DNA from: Gordonia paraffinivorans NBRC 108238
GTDB taxonomy: Bacteria > Actinomycetota > Actinomycetes > Mycobacteriales > Mycobacteriaceae
Direction: 5' to 3'
Length of the DNA stretch: 64,000 bases
Assembly (NCBI RefSeq): GCF_000344155.1
Contig: NZ_BAOQ01000025.1
Location: 42,807-106,806, forward strand
Shown here: piece after piece, positions 54,238 to 63,696 of the stretch
Position numbering within the stretch: position 1 is the stretch's first letter
Layout of the letters: the number at the start of each line of letters is the position of its first letter
Position numbers and translations under genes: made by a program
The notes under the pieces: model-generated
Databases searched by the model: none
Told to the model about the DNA's origin: nothing
What the model saw: the letters and a program-made list of their open reading frames with translations, nothing else

Positions 54238-56148
54238 GTGACCACACTCATCAACATCGACAACGGGGGAACCCTGACCGACATCTGTGTCTGGGACGGC
54301 CAGGGCTTCACCTTCACCAAGACCCTGACCACGCCACACGACCTGTCCGAGTGCCTGTTCAGCGGCATCGAGAAGGTGTCGGAGTCCCTCTACGGGCAGG
54401 CCGACCTCGAGAAGATCCTGCACGCCACCGACCACATCCGGTACTCGACGACCCAGGGCACCAACGCCCTGGTCGAACGCCGCGGACCGATGATCGGCAT
54501 CCTGACCACGCTGTCGAACCTCGACACGGTGATGCGCAAGTCCGACGCGGAGAACGACCTGTGGGACGGCCTGATCGCCGACCGCTACCTGACCGTCGAC
54601 GTCGAGGACGAGAACCTCGAATTCGAGCTGGTCCAGTCGGTCAACCGGCTCACCACCCTGGGCGCGGCGCGCGTCGTCGTCACCGCGGCCAACCCCGAGG
54701 ACGAGCGCCGCCTGCGCAACGTCCTGCTCCGCAAGTTCCCCCGCCAGCTGCTGGGGTCGATCCCGGTGATCTACAGCTGGGACCTCGCCGGCGACCGCGA
54801 CGACGCCCGCCGCACCTGGTCGTGCGTCATCAACTCGTTCCTGCACCCGACCATGGAGCGTTTCCTCTACGGCGCCGAACGCCGGCTCAAGGACTTCAAG
54901 GTCGCCAACCCGCTGCTGGTCTACCGCAACGACGGCGCCTCCTCCCGCGTCGCCAAGTCCGTGGCACTCAAGACCTACTCGTCCGGTCCGCGCGGCGGCC
55001 TCGAGGGCACCGCTGCCCTGGCCCGGGTCTACGGACTCAACCGCGTCGTGATGATGGACATCGGCGGCACCACCACCGACGTCGGCGTGGTCGAGGGCGA
55101 GCAGGTCGCCACCCGCGAGCGCGGCTCGATCAAGGGCGTGCCGATCTCCTACCCGATGAGCGAGGTCCACTCCAAGGGCGTCGGCGGCTCGTCGGTGATC
55201 CAGGTGGTCGACGGCGAGATCCAGGTCGGCCCGCAGTCGGTCGGCGCGGCACCCGGTCCCGCCTGTTTCGGTTTCGGCGGCAAGCGGGCGACCATCACCG
55301 ACGTCAACCTCCTGCTGGGCGTGCTCGACGCGGACACCTACCTGGACGGCACCTTCAAGCTCGACGCCGAGCGTTCCAAGGCGGTCATCACCGAGACCAT
55401 CGCCGAGCCGCTCGGGGTCGGCCTCGAAGAAGCCCTCGTCCGGATGGAGCAGGCGTACTTCGAAGCCGTCGCCGGTTCCTTCTCCCACCTGGTCGACGCC
55501 GACACCACCCTCGCCGCCTTCGGCGGGGCCGGCCCGATGAGCGCCGCGGGCGCGGCGCGCGTCGCGGGCGTCAAGCGGGTGCTGATCCCGCGCACCGCCG
55601 CGGTGTTCTCCGCACTGGGCATCTCGTTCTCGAACGTGGGCAAGACCTACGAGGTCACGGTCCCCGTCGCCACCACCGAGGCAGCTGCGGCCACCCACGC
55701 CGAGCTGGTCGAGCGGGCCGAGCGCGACATGTTCCAGGAGGGGTACGCCCTCGCCGATTGCACGGTCTCCAGCGAACTGATCATCGAGGGGATCGACGGC
55801 AACATCGCCGAGCGGCGGCCCTACATCCCCGGCGACGCGGTCGACTACCCCGAGCAGCTCGCGACCCTGCGGTTCACCGTCACCGCCGAACTGTCCCAGC
55901 CGGAACTGACCGCCGACACCGAGGTCACCCCGACCCCGGCGCCGAGCATCGGGACCCGCCGGGTGCGCAGCGGCGCCGACCAGGTCGACGAGGTGCCGGT
56001 GCACGTGCTCGACGAGCTCTCGCCCGGCAACTCCGGCGAAGGGCCGGCCATCGTCGAGGGCCCGTTCTTCACCGCCCGCGTGCTGCCCGGCTGGCAGTTC
56101 CGCGTCACCTCCGCCGGAGACCTGCTCCTCACCGACGACACCCTCTGA
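54238..56148 (+). CDS. HyuA-type (hydantoinase/oxoprolinase family) carboxylase subunit, first copy
   Basis: This 636-residue protein has the ASKHA ATP fold of the HyuA family: NIDNGGTLTDICVWDG at the start, YSTTQGTNALVERRGP, MMDIGGTTTDVGVVEG in the middle and a C-terminal GPAIVEGPFFTA. In acetone and acetophenone carboxylases this type of subunit phosphorylates the ketone enol or bicarbonate. It is about 70 residues shorter than the second HyuA-type gene in the operon, and its first phosphate motif differs (DNGGTLTD for DIGGTFTD). GTG 54238 has AAGGAG upstream. Confidence 0.85.
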   Translation: MTTLINIDNGGTLTDICVWDGQGFTFTKTLTTPHDLSECLFSGIEKVSESLYGQADLEKILHATDHIRYSTTQGTNALVERRGPMIGILTTLSNLDTVMRKSDAENDLWDGLIADRYLTVDVEDENLEFELVQSVNRLTTLGAARVVVTAANPEDERRLRNVLLRKFPRQLLGSIPVIYSWDLAGDRDDARRTWSCVINSFLHPTMERFLYGAERRLKDFKVANPLLVYRNDGASSRVAKSVALKTYSSGPRGGLEGTAALARVYGLNRVVMMDIGGTTTDVGVVEGEQVATRERGSIKGVPISYPMSEVHSKGVGGSSVIQVVDGEIQVGPQSVGAAPGPACFGFGGKRATITDVNLLLGVLDADTYLDGTFKLDAERSKAVITETIAEPLGVGLEEALVRMEQAYFEAVAGSFSHLVDADTTLAAFGGAGPMSAAGAARVAGVKRVLIPRTAAVFSALGISFSNVGKTYEVTVPVATTEAAAATHAELVERAERDMFQEGYALADCTVSSELIIEGIDGNIAERRPYIPGDAVDYPEQLATLRFTVTAELSQPELTADTEVTPTPAPSIGTRRVRSGADQVDEVPVHVLDELSPGNSGEGPAIVEGPFFTARVLPGWQFRVTSAGDLLLTDDTL

Positions 56149-56193
56149 CATCCCCGCCCTGAAAGACACCGACATCTGAGAGGAGGACTCGAG

Positions 56194-56622
56194 ATGCGAG
56201 TCCCCATGACCGAGTACCTCGTGATCGATCTGGACACCGAACGCTGGGTGTGCCGGGTCTGTGAACACGACATGGGCTCCGCCCACGACAACTACAAGCC
56301 GGGAACGCTTGTGTACGACCGCGATCCGCGTGAGATCCATCAGCCGATCATCGACCCGGAGCGCTACGAGTACACCTTCAGCCCCGACCCCACCTACTGC
56401 CGGATCCTGGAGTACTACTGCCCCGGATGCGGCACCCAGATCGAGGTCGAGTACCTGCCGCCGGGCCATCCGCCGACCGTCGACATGGTCATCGACGTCG
56501 CCGCGCTGCGCAAGCAGTGGGAGGAACGCGGCGTCGATCCCGAAGAGGTCTTCAACTACGGACCCGGCGAGGACGCCCAGAAGTACACCGCCGCACTGAA
56601 GGCCATCGGCCACATCCGCTGA
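56194..56622 (+). CDS. acxC: Acetone carboxylase gamma-like subunit
   Basis: This 142-residue protein has two cysteine pairs (CRVC at about 20-23 and CPGC at about 75-78) that probably bind zinc. LEYYCPGCGTQIEVEYLPPG and a C-terminal helical tail fit the small subunit of acetone carboxylase (about 168 residues in Xanthobacter). Such subunits occur only with HyuA/HyuB-type ketone carboxylases, so this gene is the main reason for reading the operon as one. GAGAGGAGG lies upstream of the ATG. Confidence 0.8.
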   Translation: MRVPMTEYLVIDLDTERWVCRVCEHDMGSAHDNYKPGTLVYDRDPREIHQPIIDPERYEYTFSPDPTYCRILEYYCPGCGTQIEVEYLPPGHPPTVDMVIDVAALRKQWEERGVDPEEVFNYGPGEDAQKYTAALKAIGHIR

Positions 56623-56644
56623 CCCACCACATAGGAGCTGCACC

Positions 56645-58774
56645 ATGAAGCGCATATCCGTCGACATTGGCGGTACCTTCACCGATTGTTTCTTCGTCTG
56701 GGACGACATCTACGTCGACGCCAAGGCCCTGACGACCCACCACAACCTGGCACTCGGCTTCAACGAGGCCCTCGACCTGGCCTGCAAGCGGGCCGGCCTC
56801 GACCGCGACACCGTGCTCAGCGAGGTCGACTCCGTCCGCTACGCAACGACTCTCGGAACCAACGCACTGATCGAGCGCAAGGGACCGAAGGTGGCGGCCA
56901 TCGTCACCCACGGCTTCGAGGACACCATCCCGCTGTCTCGAGGCCGCGGCTACGGCGAGGGCCTCGACTACACCATGCAGCAGAACCTGCCGGCCGCCGA
57001 GCGTCCCGACCCGATCGTGCCCCGTCAGCTGATCCGCTCGGTCAAGGAGCGCATCAACTCCGCCGGCAAGATCGTCGCGCCGCTCGACCCGGAGGACGTG
57101 CGCAAGACGGTGCGCGAGCTGGTCAACGAGGGTGCCGAGGCCATCGTCGTCTCGCTGGTCAACGCCACCGAGAATCCCGTGCACGAGTTGGCGATCCAGG
57201 AGATCATCCTCGACGAGTTCCCGCCCCACGAGCTCGGCGCCATCCCGGTTCTGCTGGGCCATCAGGTGTCCGGCCGCAAGGGCGAGTACGTGCGGTCCAC
57301 GTCGACCATCATCGACGGCTTCCTGCACGAGATCATGTTCCACGCGCTGTCGCAGCTGTCGAACAACCTGCGCGACTCCGGGTACGACAAGCCGATGCTG
57401 GTCATCCACAACTCGGGCGGCATGGCGCAGATGAACTCCACCGACGCGCTGCAGACCATCCACTCCGGTCCGATCGCGGGTGTCGGTGCGGCCGAGCACC
57501 TTTCCGCCGAGACCGGGCTCGGCCACGTCATCTCCACCGACATGGGCGGCACCTCCTTCGACATCGGCCTGGTGCCGGAGGGCGGCGTCAAGCACTACGA
57601 CTTCCTGCCGACCATCGATCGGTGGCTGGTCAGCGTGCCGATGGTCCACCTCGACACCCTCGGTGCCGGCGGCGGGTCGATCGCCAGCTACGACCGCATC
57701 CACAACTCGATCAGGATCGGGCCGGAGTCGGCGGGCTCGAACCCGGGGCCGGCGTGCTACGACCGGGGCGGCCTGCGGCCGACCGTCACCGACGCCGATC
57801 TGCTGCTCGGCTACCTCGACCCCGAGAACTACGCCAACGGGTACATCAAGCTCAACCCCAAGCGCTCGGTCCAGGCGATCGAGGACACCCTGTGCGATCC
57901 GCTGGACATGGACGTCATCGACATCGCCCGGGTGATCAAGGACAGCGTCGACGAGCAGATGGCGATCGGGATCGGGAAGGAGCTGCGCGTGCGCGGCTAC
58001 CTCCCCGAGGACTTCACCATGCTCGCCTACGGCGGCAACGGCCCGCTGCACGCCTGCGGCATCGCCCGCCACGCCGGCATCCGCCGGGTCCTGGCCCCGC
58101 CCTTCTCGTCGGTGTTCTCCGCCTGCGGCGCCGGCAACATGAAGCAGCTGCACTTCCACGAGCGTGGCGTCCACGTCACCTTCTACAACGCCACCACCCG
58201 CACGCTGTACGACAAGTACGACGAGTTCAACGCCGTGGTCGAGGAGCTGGAGGCCCGCGGCCGAGAAGACCTGGTGCGCCAGGGATTCGACGGCGATGAG
58301 GTGAAGTACCGCCTCGAGGTGGACATGCGTTACGGCAATCAGCTGCTCACCCAGGCGGTGGCGCTCGACGGCATCAGCCGCATCAACGGCGTCGGTGACG
58401 TGCTGGAGATCATCAAGACCTTCGGCGACGTCTACAGCCACCGCTTCGGCGCGTCCTCGGCGGCGCCGGAGGCCGGAATCCGGTGCAACACCATCCGGGT
58501 GGCGTCCTACGTCGACGGCGACGTGGTCAACTTCGACTCCCTCGACGCCGGCGGCGACCGCACCGAGCCGACCCCGGTGGCCCGGCGCAACGTCCACTTC
58601 ATCGGACACGACAAGGCGCTCGACACCCCGGTCTACGACCAAGGCGCACTCACCCACGAGCACGTCATCCACGGCCCGGCGATCGTCACCACCGAGAACA
58701 CCACGTTCCTCGTCGAACCGGAGTGGCGCCTCGAGCCCACCCGCCAGGGTGCCGTCTGGTTCCTGCAGGACTGA
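56645..58774 (+). CDS. acxA: Acetone carboxylase beta-like subunit (HyuA type), second copy
   Basis: This 709-residue HyuA-family protein is close in length to AcxA (about 717). SVDIGGTFTDCFFVWDD opens it; YATTLGTNALIERKGPKVAA, STDMGGTSFDIGLVPEGG and LDTLGAGGGSIASYD follow, and the C-terminal domain has GPAIVTTENTTFLVEP. It should use ATP to activate the ketone and bicarbonate. It begins 22 bases after the gamma-like gene with AGGAG upstream, so all four carboxylase genes are one transcript. Confidence 0.85.
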   Translation: MKRISVDIGGTFTDCFFVWDDIYVDAKALTTHHNLALGFNEALDLACKRAGLDRDTVLSEVDSVRYATTLGTNALIERKGPKVAAIVTHGFEDTIPLSRGRGYGEGLDYTMQQNLPAAERPDPIVPRQLIRSVKERINSAGKIVAPLDPEDVRKTVRELVNEGAEAIVVSLVNATENPVHELAIQEIILDEFPPHELGAIPVLLGHQVSGRKGEYVRSTSTIIDGFLHEIMFHALSQLSNNLRDSGYDKPMLVIHNSGGMAQMNSTDALQTIHSGPIAGVGAAEHLSAETGLGHVISTDMGGTSFDIGLVPEGGVKHYDFLPTIDRWLVSVPMVHLDTLGAGGGSIASYDRIHNSIRIGPESAGSNPGPACYDRGGLRPTVTDADLLLGYLDPENYANGYIKLNPKRSVQAIEDTLCDPLDMDVIDIARVIKDSVDEQMAIGIGKELRVRGYLPEDFTMLAYGGNGPLHACGIARHAGIRRVLAPPFSSVFSACGAGNMKQLHFHERGVHVTFYNATTRTLYDKYDEFNAVVEELEARGREDLVRQGFDGDEVKYRLEVDMRYGNQLLTQAVALDGISRINGVGDVLEIIKTFGDVYSHRFGASSAAPEAGIRCNTIRVASYVDGDVVNFDSLDAGGDRTEPTPVARRNVHFIGHDKALDTPVYDQGALTHEHVIHGPAIVTTENTTFLVEPEWRLEPTRQGAVWFLQD

Positions 58775-58809
58775 GCCACAAACCATTCCAAGCGAGAGAA
58801 GAGTTCATC

Positions 58810-61110
58810 ATGACCGCAGTTCACGACCATGACAGCCGCGTCCTGACCCCGCAGGAGCAGGAGTGGGTCGACAAGTTCATGGATGAGACCACGCTGTTCC
58901 TCGGGCCCGACCCGGAGATCATGCGCAGCCATGCGATCGCGCCCCGTACCGACCACGAAGAGGTGGCCATCGCCGTCGGCGTCGACCGCCTCGAGGTCGA
59001 GCGCATCCGCAAGCGCATCGCCGGCGCCCTCGACGAGGGTTACGAGATGTGCGAGGCCCAGGGCGCCGCACCCGGCGCGAAGTGGGGCGACCTCACCACC
59101 GCGATCTACACCGCGAGCGGCGACGTCTCCTACCTGTCGTGCCACGGCGTGATCGCGTTCAGCGCGATCCTGCACCACCCGATTCGGTACATCATGAAGT
59201 ACTGGAAGGACGAGCCCACGGTGGGCGTCCACGAGGGTGACGGCTTCATCCACAACGACGCGCGTTTCGGGAACGTGCACAACACCGATCAGTCGATGAT
59301 CATGCCGATCATCCGCGACGGCGAGATCATCGCCTGGGTGGCCGCCACCATCCACGAGGGTGAGAACGGCGCCTGCGAGCCCGGCGGCATGCCGTCCGGT
59401 TCGGAGACCCCATTCGACGACGGCCTGCGGATGAGCCCGTTCAAGATCGTCGAGCGCGGCGAGCTGCGCCGGGACCTGCTGACCTTCTTGCAGCACTCGG
59501 TGCGCGACCCCAAGCTGCAGCTGGCCGATCTGAAGGTCAAGATCACCGCGGTCCGCAAGATCATGGAGCGCATCGACAAGGTGATCGACGAGGTCGGTGT
59601 CGACACCTTCGTCGCGGCCCTGCGCGTCACGGTCGAGGACGTCGACGCCGAGGTGCGCCGGCGGATCAGCGAATTGCCCGACGGCACCTACCGCTTCGAC
59701 CAGTTCATGGACTCGACGCTGAAGGAGAACATCCTCATCAAGTTCGCCTGCAAGATCACGATCAAGGGCGACAAGATGATCGTGGACCTGCGCGGGACCG
59801 GGCCGGAGATCCTCAACCGGGCCATCAACTCGCCGCTGTGTTCGGTGAAATCGATGTTCATGCAGGCGATCCTGGCGTTCTGGTGGCCGGACCTGCCGCG
59901 CTGCACCTCGGCGATGAGCTGCATCGAGATCATCTCCGACGAGGGGACCTGGGCCGACGCGTCGTACGACGCCCCGATGGGCCAGTCGCTGCAGGCGTCG
60001 TTCCGCGGGTTCTCGGCCTTCCAGGCGCTCTACAGCCGGATGAGCTTCTCGACGCCGAACAAGTACTCCAACGTGGTGGCCAACTGGTTCAACCAGATCA
60101 ACACCTTCCTGTGGGGCGGCATCACCCAGCACGGCGACATGGTGGGCAACCTGTGTGCCGACCTGAACGGCATGCCCGGTGGCGCAAAGCCTTTCCGCGA
60201 CGGTGAGGACGCGGTCTCGCCACTGTTCTGCGCGATGGCCGACACCGCCGAGCAGGAGGTCATGGAGGAAGAGGTCCCGTTCATGCAGCTGGTCTCCAAG
60301 CGACTGGTGCGTGACAACATGGGCTTCGGCAAGTTCACCGGCGGCATGGGCTACGAGATGATCGTCGCCGCCGAGGGCACCCCGCAGTGGGGCTTCATGA
60401 CGGTCACCTCCGGCGCCAAGTTCTCCTCGATCTACGGCATGTACGGCGGATACGGTTGCGGCACATACCCGCTGTGCATGGTCAAGGGCACGAACGTCTA
60501 CGAGCACATCCGCAAGGACCCGAAGAAGTTCGACCTGTCGATCGAGAAGGTCATGAACGAGCAGCCCTTCGAGGACGGTCGCTACTCGACCTACCACATG
60601 GGCCTGCAGTTCGACCTGGCCAAGGACGGCGAGCTGTACATGATCAGCCAGGGCGCCGGCGGCGGCTACGGCGATCCGCTGGAGCGTCTGCCCGAATCGG
60701 TGGTCCACGACGCCGAACTGGGCCGCATCACCCAGAAGGTGGCCGAGGACATCTTCGGCGTGGTCTACGACCCGGTGAACTTCCGCCTGGACGTCGAGGC
60801 GACGAACGCCAAGCGCGATGCCGCCCGCAAGGCGCGCCTGGAGCGCGGCAAGCCCTTCGACGAGTTCTGCAAGGAGTTCGTCCAGGACGAGCCGCCGGCC
60901 GACGTCCACTACTACGGCTCGTGGGGAGACGTCGAGGAGCTGACCGCCACGGTCTTCACCATCGACGGCCCCGAGCGCGTGGTCGCCCCGCTGGCCGAGC
61001 TGCCGCCGATCATGATCCCGGACCGCCGTGAGGTCAAGATCGGACAGTTGGAGGCCCGGATCGCCGAGCTCGAGTCGAAGTACGGCGAGAACGTCCAACG
61101 ACTGGCCTGA
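58810..61110 (+). CDS. acxB: Acetone carboxylase alpha-like subunit (HyuB type)
   Basis: This 766-residue HyuB-family protein nearly equals AcxB in length (about 776). GDGFIHNDARFGNVHNTD carries the likely metal site, then SCHGVIAFSAI, EGENGACEPGGMPSGSE and DLRGTGPEILNRAINSP follow. GGGYGDPLERLPE near residue 620 is conserved in the family. In acetone carboxylase the alpha subunit holds the metal centre where the enol phosphate and carboxyphosphate combine. The start has GAGAGAAGAG upstream. Confidence 0.87.
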   Translation: MTAVHDHDSRVLTPQEQEWVDKFMDETTLFLGPDPEIMRSHAIAPRTDHEEVAIAVGVDRLEVERIRKRIAGALDEGYEMCEAQGAAPGAKWGDLTTAIYTASGDVSYLSCHGVIAFSAILHHPIRYIMKYWKDEPTVGVHEGDGFIHNDARFGNVHNTDQSMIMPIIRDGEIIAWVAATIHEGENGACEPGGMPSGSETPFDDGLRMSPFKIVERGELRRDLLTFLQHSVRDPKLQLADLKVKITAVRKIMERIDKVIDEVGVDTFVAALRVTVEDVDAEVRRRISELPDGTYRFDQFMDSTLKENILIKFACKITIKGDKMIVDLRGTGPEILNRAINSPLCSVKSMFMQAILAFWWPDLPRCTSAMSCIEIISDEGTWADASYDAPMGQSLQASFRGFSAFQALYSRMSFSTPNKYSNVVANWFNQINTFLWGGITQHGDMVGNLCADLNGMPGGAKPFRDGEDAVSPLFCAMADTAEQEVMEEEVPFMQLVSKRLVRDNMGFGKFTGGMGYEMIVAAEGTPQWGFMTVTSGAKFSSIYGMYGGYGCGTYPLCMVKGTNVYEHIRKDPKKFDLSIEKVMNEQPFEDGRYSTYHMGLQFDLAKDGELYMISQGAGGGYGDPLERLPESVVHDAELGRITQKVAEDIFGVVYDPVNFRLDVEATNAKRDAARKARLERGKPFDEFCKEFVQDEPPADVHYYGSWGDVEELTATVFTIDGPERVVAPLAELPPIMIPDRREVKIGQLEARIAELESKYGENVQRLA

Positions 61111-61117
61111 TCCGGTC

Positions 61118-61157
61118 GGCCGGGTGCACCCGTGACCCCGCGCGGGTGCACCCGGCC
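61118..61157 (+). terminator. 15-bp hairpin within the carboxylase operon
   Basis: Bases 61118-61132 pair perfectly with 61143-61157 around a ten-base loop, eight bases past the stop of the alpha-like gene. It may partly terminate or stabilise the upstream message, so that the unknown gene and CoA-transferase are made at a different level. Confidence 0.6.
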
Positions 61158-61187
61158 TTCCGGTCGACACCGATTCTGGAGAAACCA

Positions 61188-61985
61188 ATGTCATCGCTGA
61201 AGTCTCTGATCGCCTCGCCGGCCAGTGGGCGCACTCGTCCGGTCCTGATCGATCACACCGATTACGCCACCGCGGTCATCCGCCAGGGGCAGCCGATCCC
61301 GTGGGCCGACCTGGCCGCACTCACCGGGCACCAGGGCCAGGTCCATGCCCTACTCGATCCCGACGCCACCTGGCTCGACGTCGGCGCGGTCCAGGGCGCG
61401 CACCTGGTGGCCGATCCGGAACTGGTCGCCGCGATGGGCGCGCGCTCCCGCACGGGGTATGCGCTCCGTACCCTGCTGGCCGACGAGGACGGCGTCGCGG
61501 GTGTGCAACGCACCGCCAAGACGCTGGCCGACGCGGCCCGTCGTCCGCTGGTCCTCTCGCTCCCGTCGCCGGCGCGCTGGCTCGGTCGTGCGCACGGTGT
61601 CGCCGGTACCGGGCTGGACGAGATCGACCCGGATCGCGCCGACACGGCGTCGACCTACATCGCCGAATGGCTCGGCAAACTCTCGGAACTCCCGGTGGCG
61701 CTGGTGATTCTCGACGCCCGGGCTCGCGTCGGCGATCCCATCGCCCAGCCCGAGTCGGTGTCGGACTACAGCGCGATCACCAACATCGCCTCGCACCTGG
61801 ACTGGGTGGTCGCCCTGCGCACCGACGACCAGGTCGAGACGAGCGACGGCACCACGATCTCGCTTCTGCCGGAGGGGTTCTGGTCCGACGACGACGAGAT
61901 CCCCGCCGGTGACGCGCTGCTCACCGGCATCCCGGCCTCCGCACAGCCCGAGCGGGTGCTCGAGAAGCTGGCCCGACTCGCCTGA
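61188..61985 (+). CDS. Uncharacterised 265-residue protein of the carboxylase operon
   Basis: I do not recognise a family with certainty. It has no signal peptide, no membrane helix and no cysteines. It is rich in Ala, Leu, Asp and Arg, with alternating hydrophobic strands (PLVLSLPSPARWL, LPVALVILDARARVGDP, HLDWVVALRTDD) that hint at an alpha/beta or TIM-barrel fold, loosely like UroD/MetE-type barrels. It lies between the carboxylase and CoA-transferase genes, ten bases before the latter, so it should be part of ketone metabolism, perhaps as an assembly or accessory factor. Its start has GGAG upstream. Confidence 0.6.
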   Translation: MSSLKSLIASPASGRTRPVLIDHTDYATAVIRQGQPIPWADLAALTGHQGQVHALLDPDATWLDVGAVQGAHLVADPELVAAMGARSRTGYALRTLLADEDGVAGVQRTAKTLADAARRPLVLSLPSPARWLGRAHGVAGTGLDEIDPDRADTASTYIAEWLGKLSELPVALVILDARARVGDPIAQPESVSDYSAITNIASHLDWVVALRTDDQVETSDGTTISLLPEGFWSDDDEIPAGDALLTGIPASAQPERVLEKLARLA

Positions 61986-61995
61986 AGGGGGACAC

Positions 61996-62781
61996 ATGGA
62001 CAAGACCGCACCCTCCGCCGACGCCGCGGTGTCGGCGGTATCGGACTCGATGATGGTGGCCTCCGGTGGCTTCGGTATCTGCGGCATCCCCGCGGTGTTG
62101 CTGGAGGCGTTGTCACGCACCGGCGTTCGCGACCTCACCGTGGTCTCGAACAACTGCGGGATCCCGGGCATCGGCAACTCGCTGCTGCTGGAGAACCGGC
62201 AGATCCGCAGGCTGATCGCCTCGTACGTGGGGGAGAACAAGGAGCTCGAACGCCAGTACCTCACCGGCGAGGTCGAGATCGAGCTGACGCCGCAGGGAAC
62301 CCTTGCCGAACGGCTGCGTGCCGGCGGGGCGGGCATCGCCGCCTTCTACACCCAGACCGGCGTCGGGACCCAGGTGGCCGACGGCGGCCTGCCGCTGCGG
62401 CACGACGCCGACGGCGCGGTGGCGGTGGCATCGGCCCCGAAACCACAGGCGGAGTTCGTCTGGGACGGAGCGCCGCGGACGTTCGTGCTCGAGGAGGCGC
62501 TGCGCCCGGACGTCGCGTTCGTGCGGGCCTGGAAGGGCGATCGCCACGGAAACCTGGTGTTCCGCAAGGCATCGCGCAACTTCAACCCACTCTGTGCGAT
62601 GGCGGCGAAGTACACCGTCGCCGAGGTCGAGAACATCCTCGATCCCGGTGACCTCGACCCGGACGAGATCCACCTGCCGGGCATCTACGTCGACGCCGTG
62701 CTGCCGTTGACCGTGGCCCAGGCGGCAGACAAGGGCATCGAGCGTCGCACGGTCCGCGAGCTGGAGGAGGTGTCCGCATGA
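61996..62781 (+). CDS. scoA: 3-oxoacid CoA-transferase subunit A
   Basis: This 261-residue CoA-transferase subunit has [17 protein letters not shown] near the start, [49 protein letters not shown] (residues about 75-115), and [14 protein letters not shown]. These are marks of succinyl-CoA:3-oxoacid transferase (SCOT) alpha subunits. It overlaps subunit B by four bases. With a carboxylase upstream it should convert acetoacetate, or a homologue, to its CoA ester. Confidence 0.88.
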   Translation: MDKTAPSADAAVSAVSDSMMVASGGFGICGIPAVLLEALSRTGVRDLTVVSNNCGIPGIGNSLLLENRQIRRLIASYVGENKELERQYLTGEVEIELTPQGTLAERLRAGGAGIAAFYTQTGVGTQVADGGLPLRHDADGAVAVASAPKPQAEFVWDGAPRTFVLEEALRPDVAFVRAWKGDRHGNLVFRKASRNFNPLCAMAAKYTVAEVENILDPGDLDPDEIHLPGIYVDAVLPLTVAQAADKGIERRTVRELEEVSA

Positions 62782-63425
62782 GTTGGACCCGCGATCAGAT
62801 GGCCGCGCGCGCGGCGGCCGAACTCTCCGACGGCGACTACGTGAACCTCGGCATCGGCCTGCCGACCCTGGTCCCGGGGCATGTGGCGCCCGGGGTGGAG
62901 ATCGTCATGCAGTCCGAGAACGGCATCCTCGGCCTCGGCCCGTACCCGTTCGCCGGCGACGAGGACCCGGACCTGATCAACGCCGGCAAGGAGACGGTGA
63001 CGGTGATCCCGGGCGCCAGCTTCTTCGACTCGGCGACGAGCTTCGGGATGATCCGCTCCGGCAAGGTCGACGTCGCGATCCTGGGCGGCATGCAGGTCAG
63101 CGAGCGCGGCGACCTGAGCAACTGGGTGGTGCCGGGCAAGCTGGTCAAGGGCATGGGCGGGGCCATGGACCTGGTCCACGGCGCGCGCCGGGTGATCGTC
63201 GTCATGGAGCATTGCGCCAAGGACGGCTCGCCCAAGATCCTCGTCGAGAACACCCTGCCGCTCACCGGCGCCGGCGTCGTGGATCGCATCATCACCGACC
63301 TGGCGGTGATCGACGTGACCGACGACGGCCTGGAACTGGTGGAACTGGCCCCCGGGGTCACTGCCGACGAAGCGGTGGCCGCCACCGGCGCACCCGTGCG
63401 CGTCGCGGTCCCGGAGGCGGTGTAG
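62778..63425 (+). CDS. scoB: 3-oxoacid CoA-transferase subunit B
   Basis: This 215-residue subunit has [15 protein letters not shown], the catalytic Glu in [35 protein letters not shown] (residues about 77-99), and [15 protein letters not shown]. The Glu forms the CoA thioester intermediate. It pairs with subunit A and is the last gene of the operon, followed by a terminator hairpin. Confidence 0.9.
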   Translation: MSWTRDQMAARAAAELSDGDYVNLGIGLPTLVPGHVAPGVEIVMQSENGILGLGPYPFAGDEDPDLINAGKETVTVIPGASFFDSATSFGMIRSGKVDVAILGGMQVSERGDLSNWVVPGKLVKGMGGAMDLVHGARRVIVVMEHCAKDGSPKILVENTLPLTGAGVVDRIITDLAVIDVTDDGLELVELAPGVTADEAVAATGAPVRVAVPEAV

Positions 63426-63431
63426 GCCAGA

Positions 63432-63471
63432 CGGTCCGGCCGGTCGGGCGGACACCCTGCCGGCCGGACCG
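63432..63471 (+). terminator. Hairpin terminator of carboxylase operon
   Basis: CGGTCCGGCCGG and its exact complement (63460-63471) flank a 16-base loop, starting seven bases after the scoB stop. No T-run follows. Confidence 0.6.
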
Positions 63472-63571
63472 CAGTCGTTCCCGCGTTCGATCCCTTCGCC
63501 CGGCGGACCTGTGGGAAGGGAGCGGGGTGGTGCTCGACAGGGCCGGACTCTGACGTACCCTTGCTGGTCAG

Positions 63572-63656
63572 GGAAGCGTGGCAGAGCGGCCGAATGCACT
63601 CGCCTTGAAAGCGAGCGTGGGTAAAACCACCGGGGGTTCAAATCCCTCCGCTTCCG
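63572..63656 (+). tRNA. tRNA-Ser (anticodon UGA)
   Basis: The sequence folds as a class II tRNA. Acceptor GGAAGCG pairs with CGCTTCC, the anticodon stem CTCGC/GCGAG encloses loop CTTGAAA with anticodon TGA (63606-63608), an extended variable arm follows, and GGGGGTTCAAATCCCTC forms the T arm. Length is 85 bases plus CCA to be added. The 3' end is a typical integration site, and a tyrosine integrase remnant lies next to it. Confidence 0.93.
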
Positions 63657-63661
63657 CAGAG

Positions 63662-63696
63662 GCCCGTCACCAGAACATGCTGGTGACGGGCTTTTT
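63662..63696 (+). terminator. Rho-independent terminator after tRNA-Ser
   Basis: GCCCGTCACCAG pairs with CTGGTGACGGGC (63680-63691) around AACATG and is followed directly by five T residues. It is the only terminator in the window with a clear T-run. Confidence 0.88.

Noticed and set aside
54064..56709. An 881-codon open frame opposite the first HyuA-type gene
   Set aside because: Antisense to a conserved gene with strong family motifs; the product is repetitive and has no family.
54238..61110. Reading the operon as hydantoinase or 5-oxoprolinase
   Set aside because: The acetone-carboxylase gamma-like gene, the AcoR-type regulator and the 3-oxoacid CoA-transferase fit ketone carboxylation much better.
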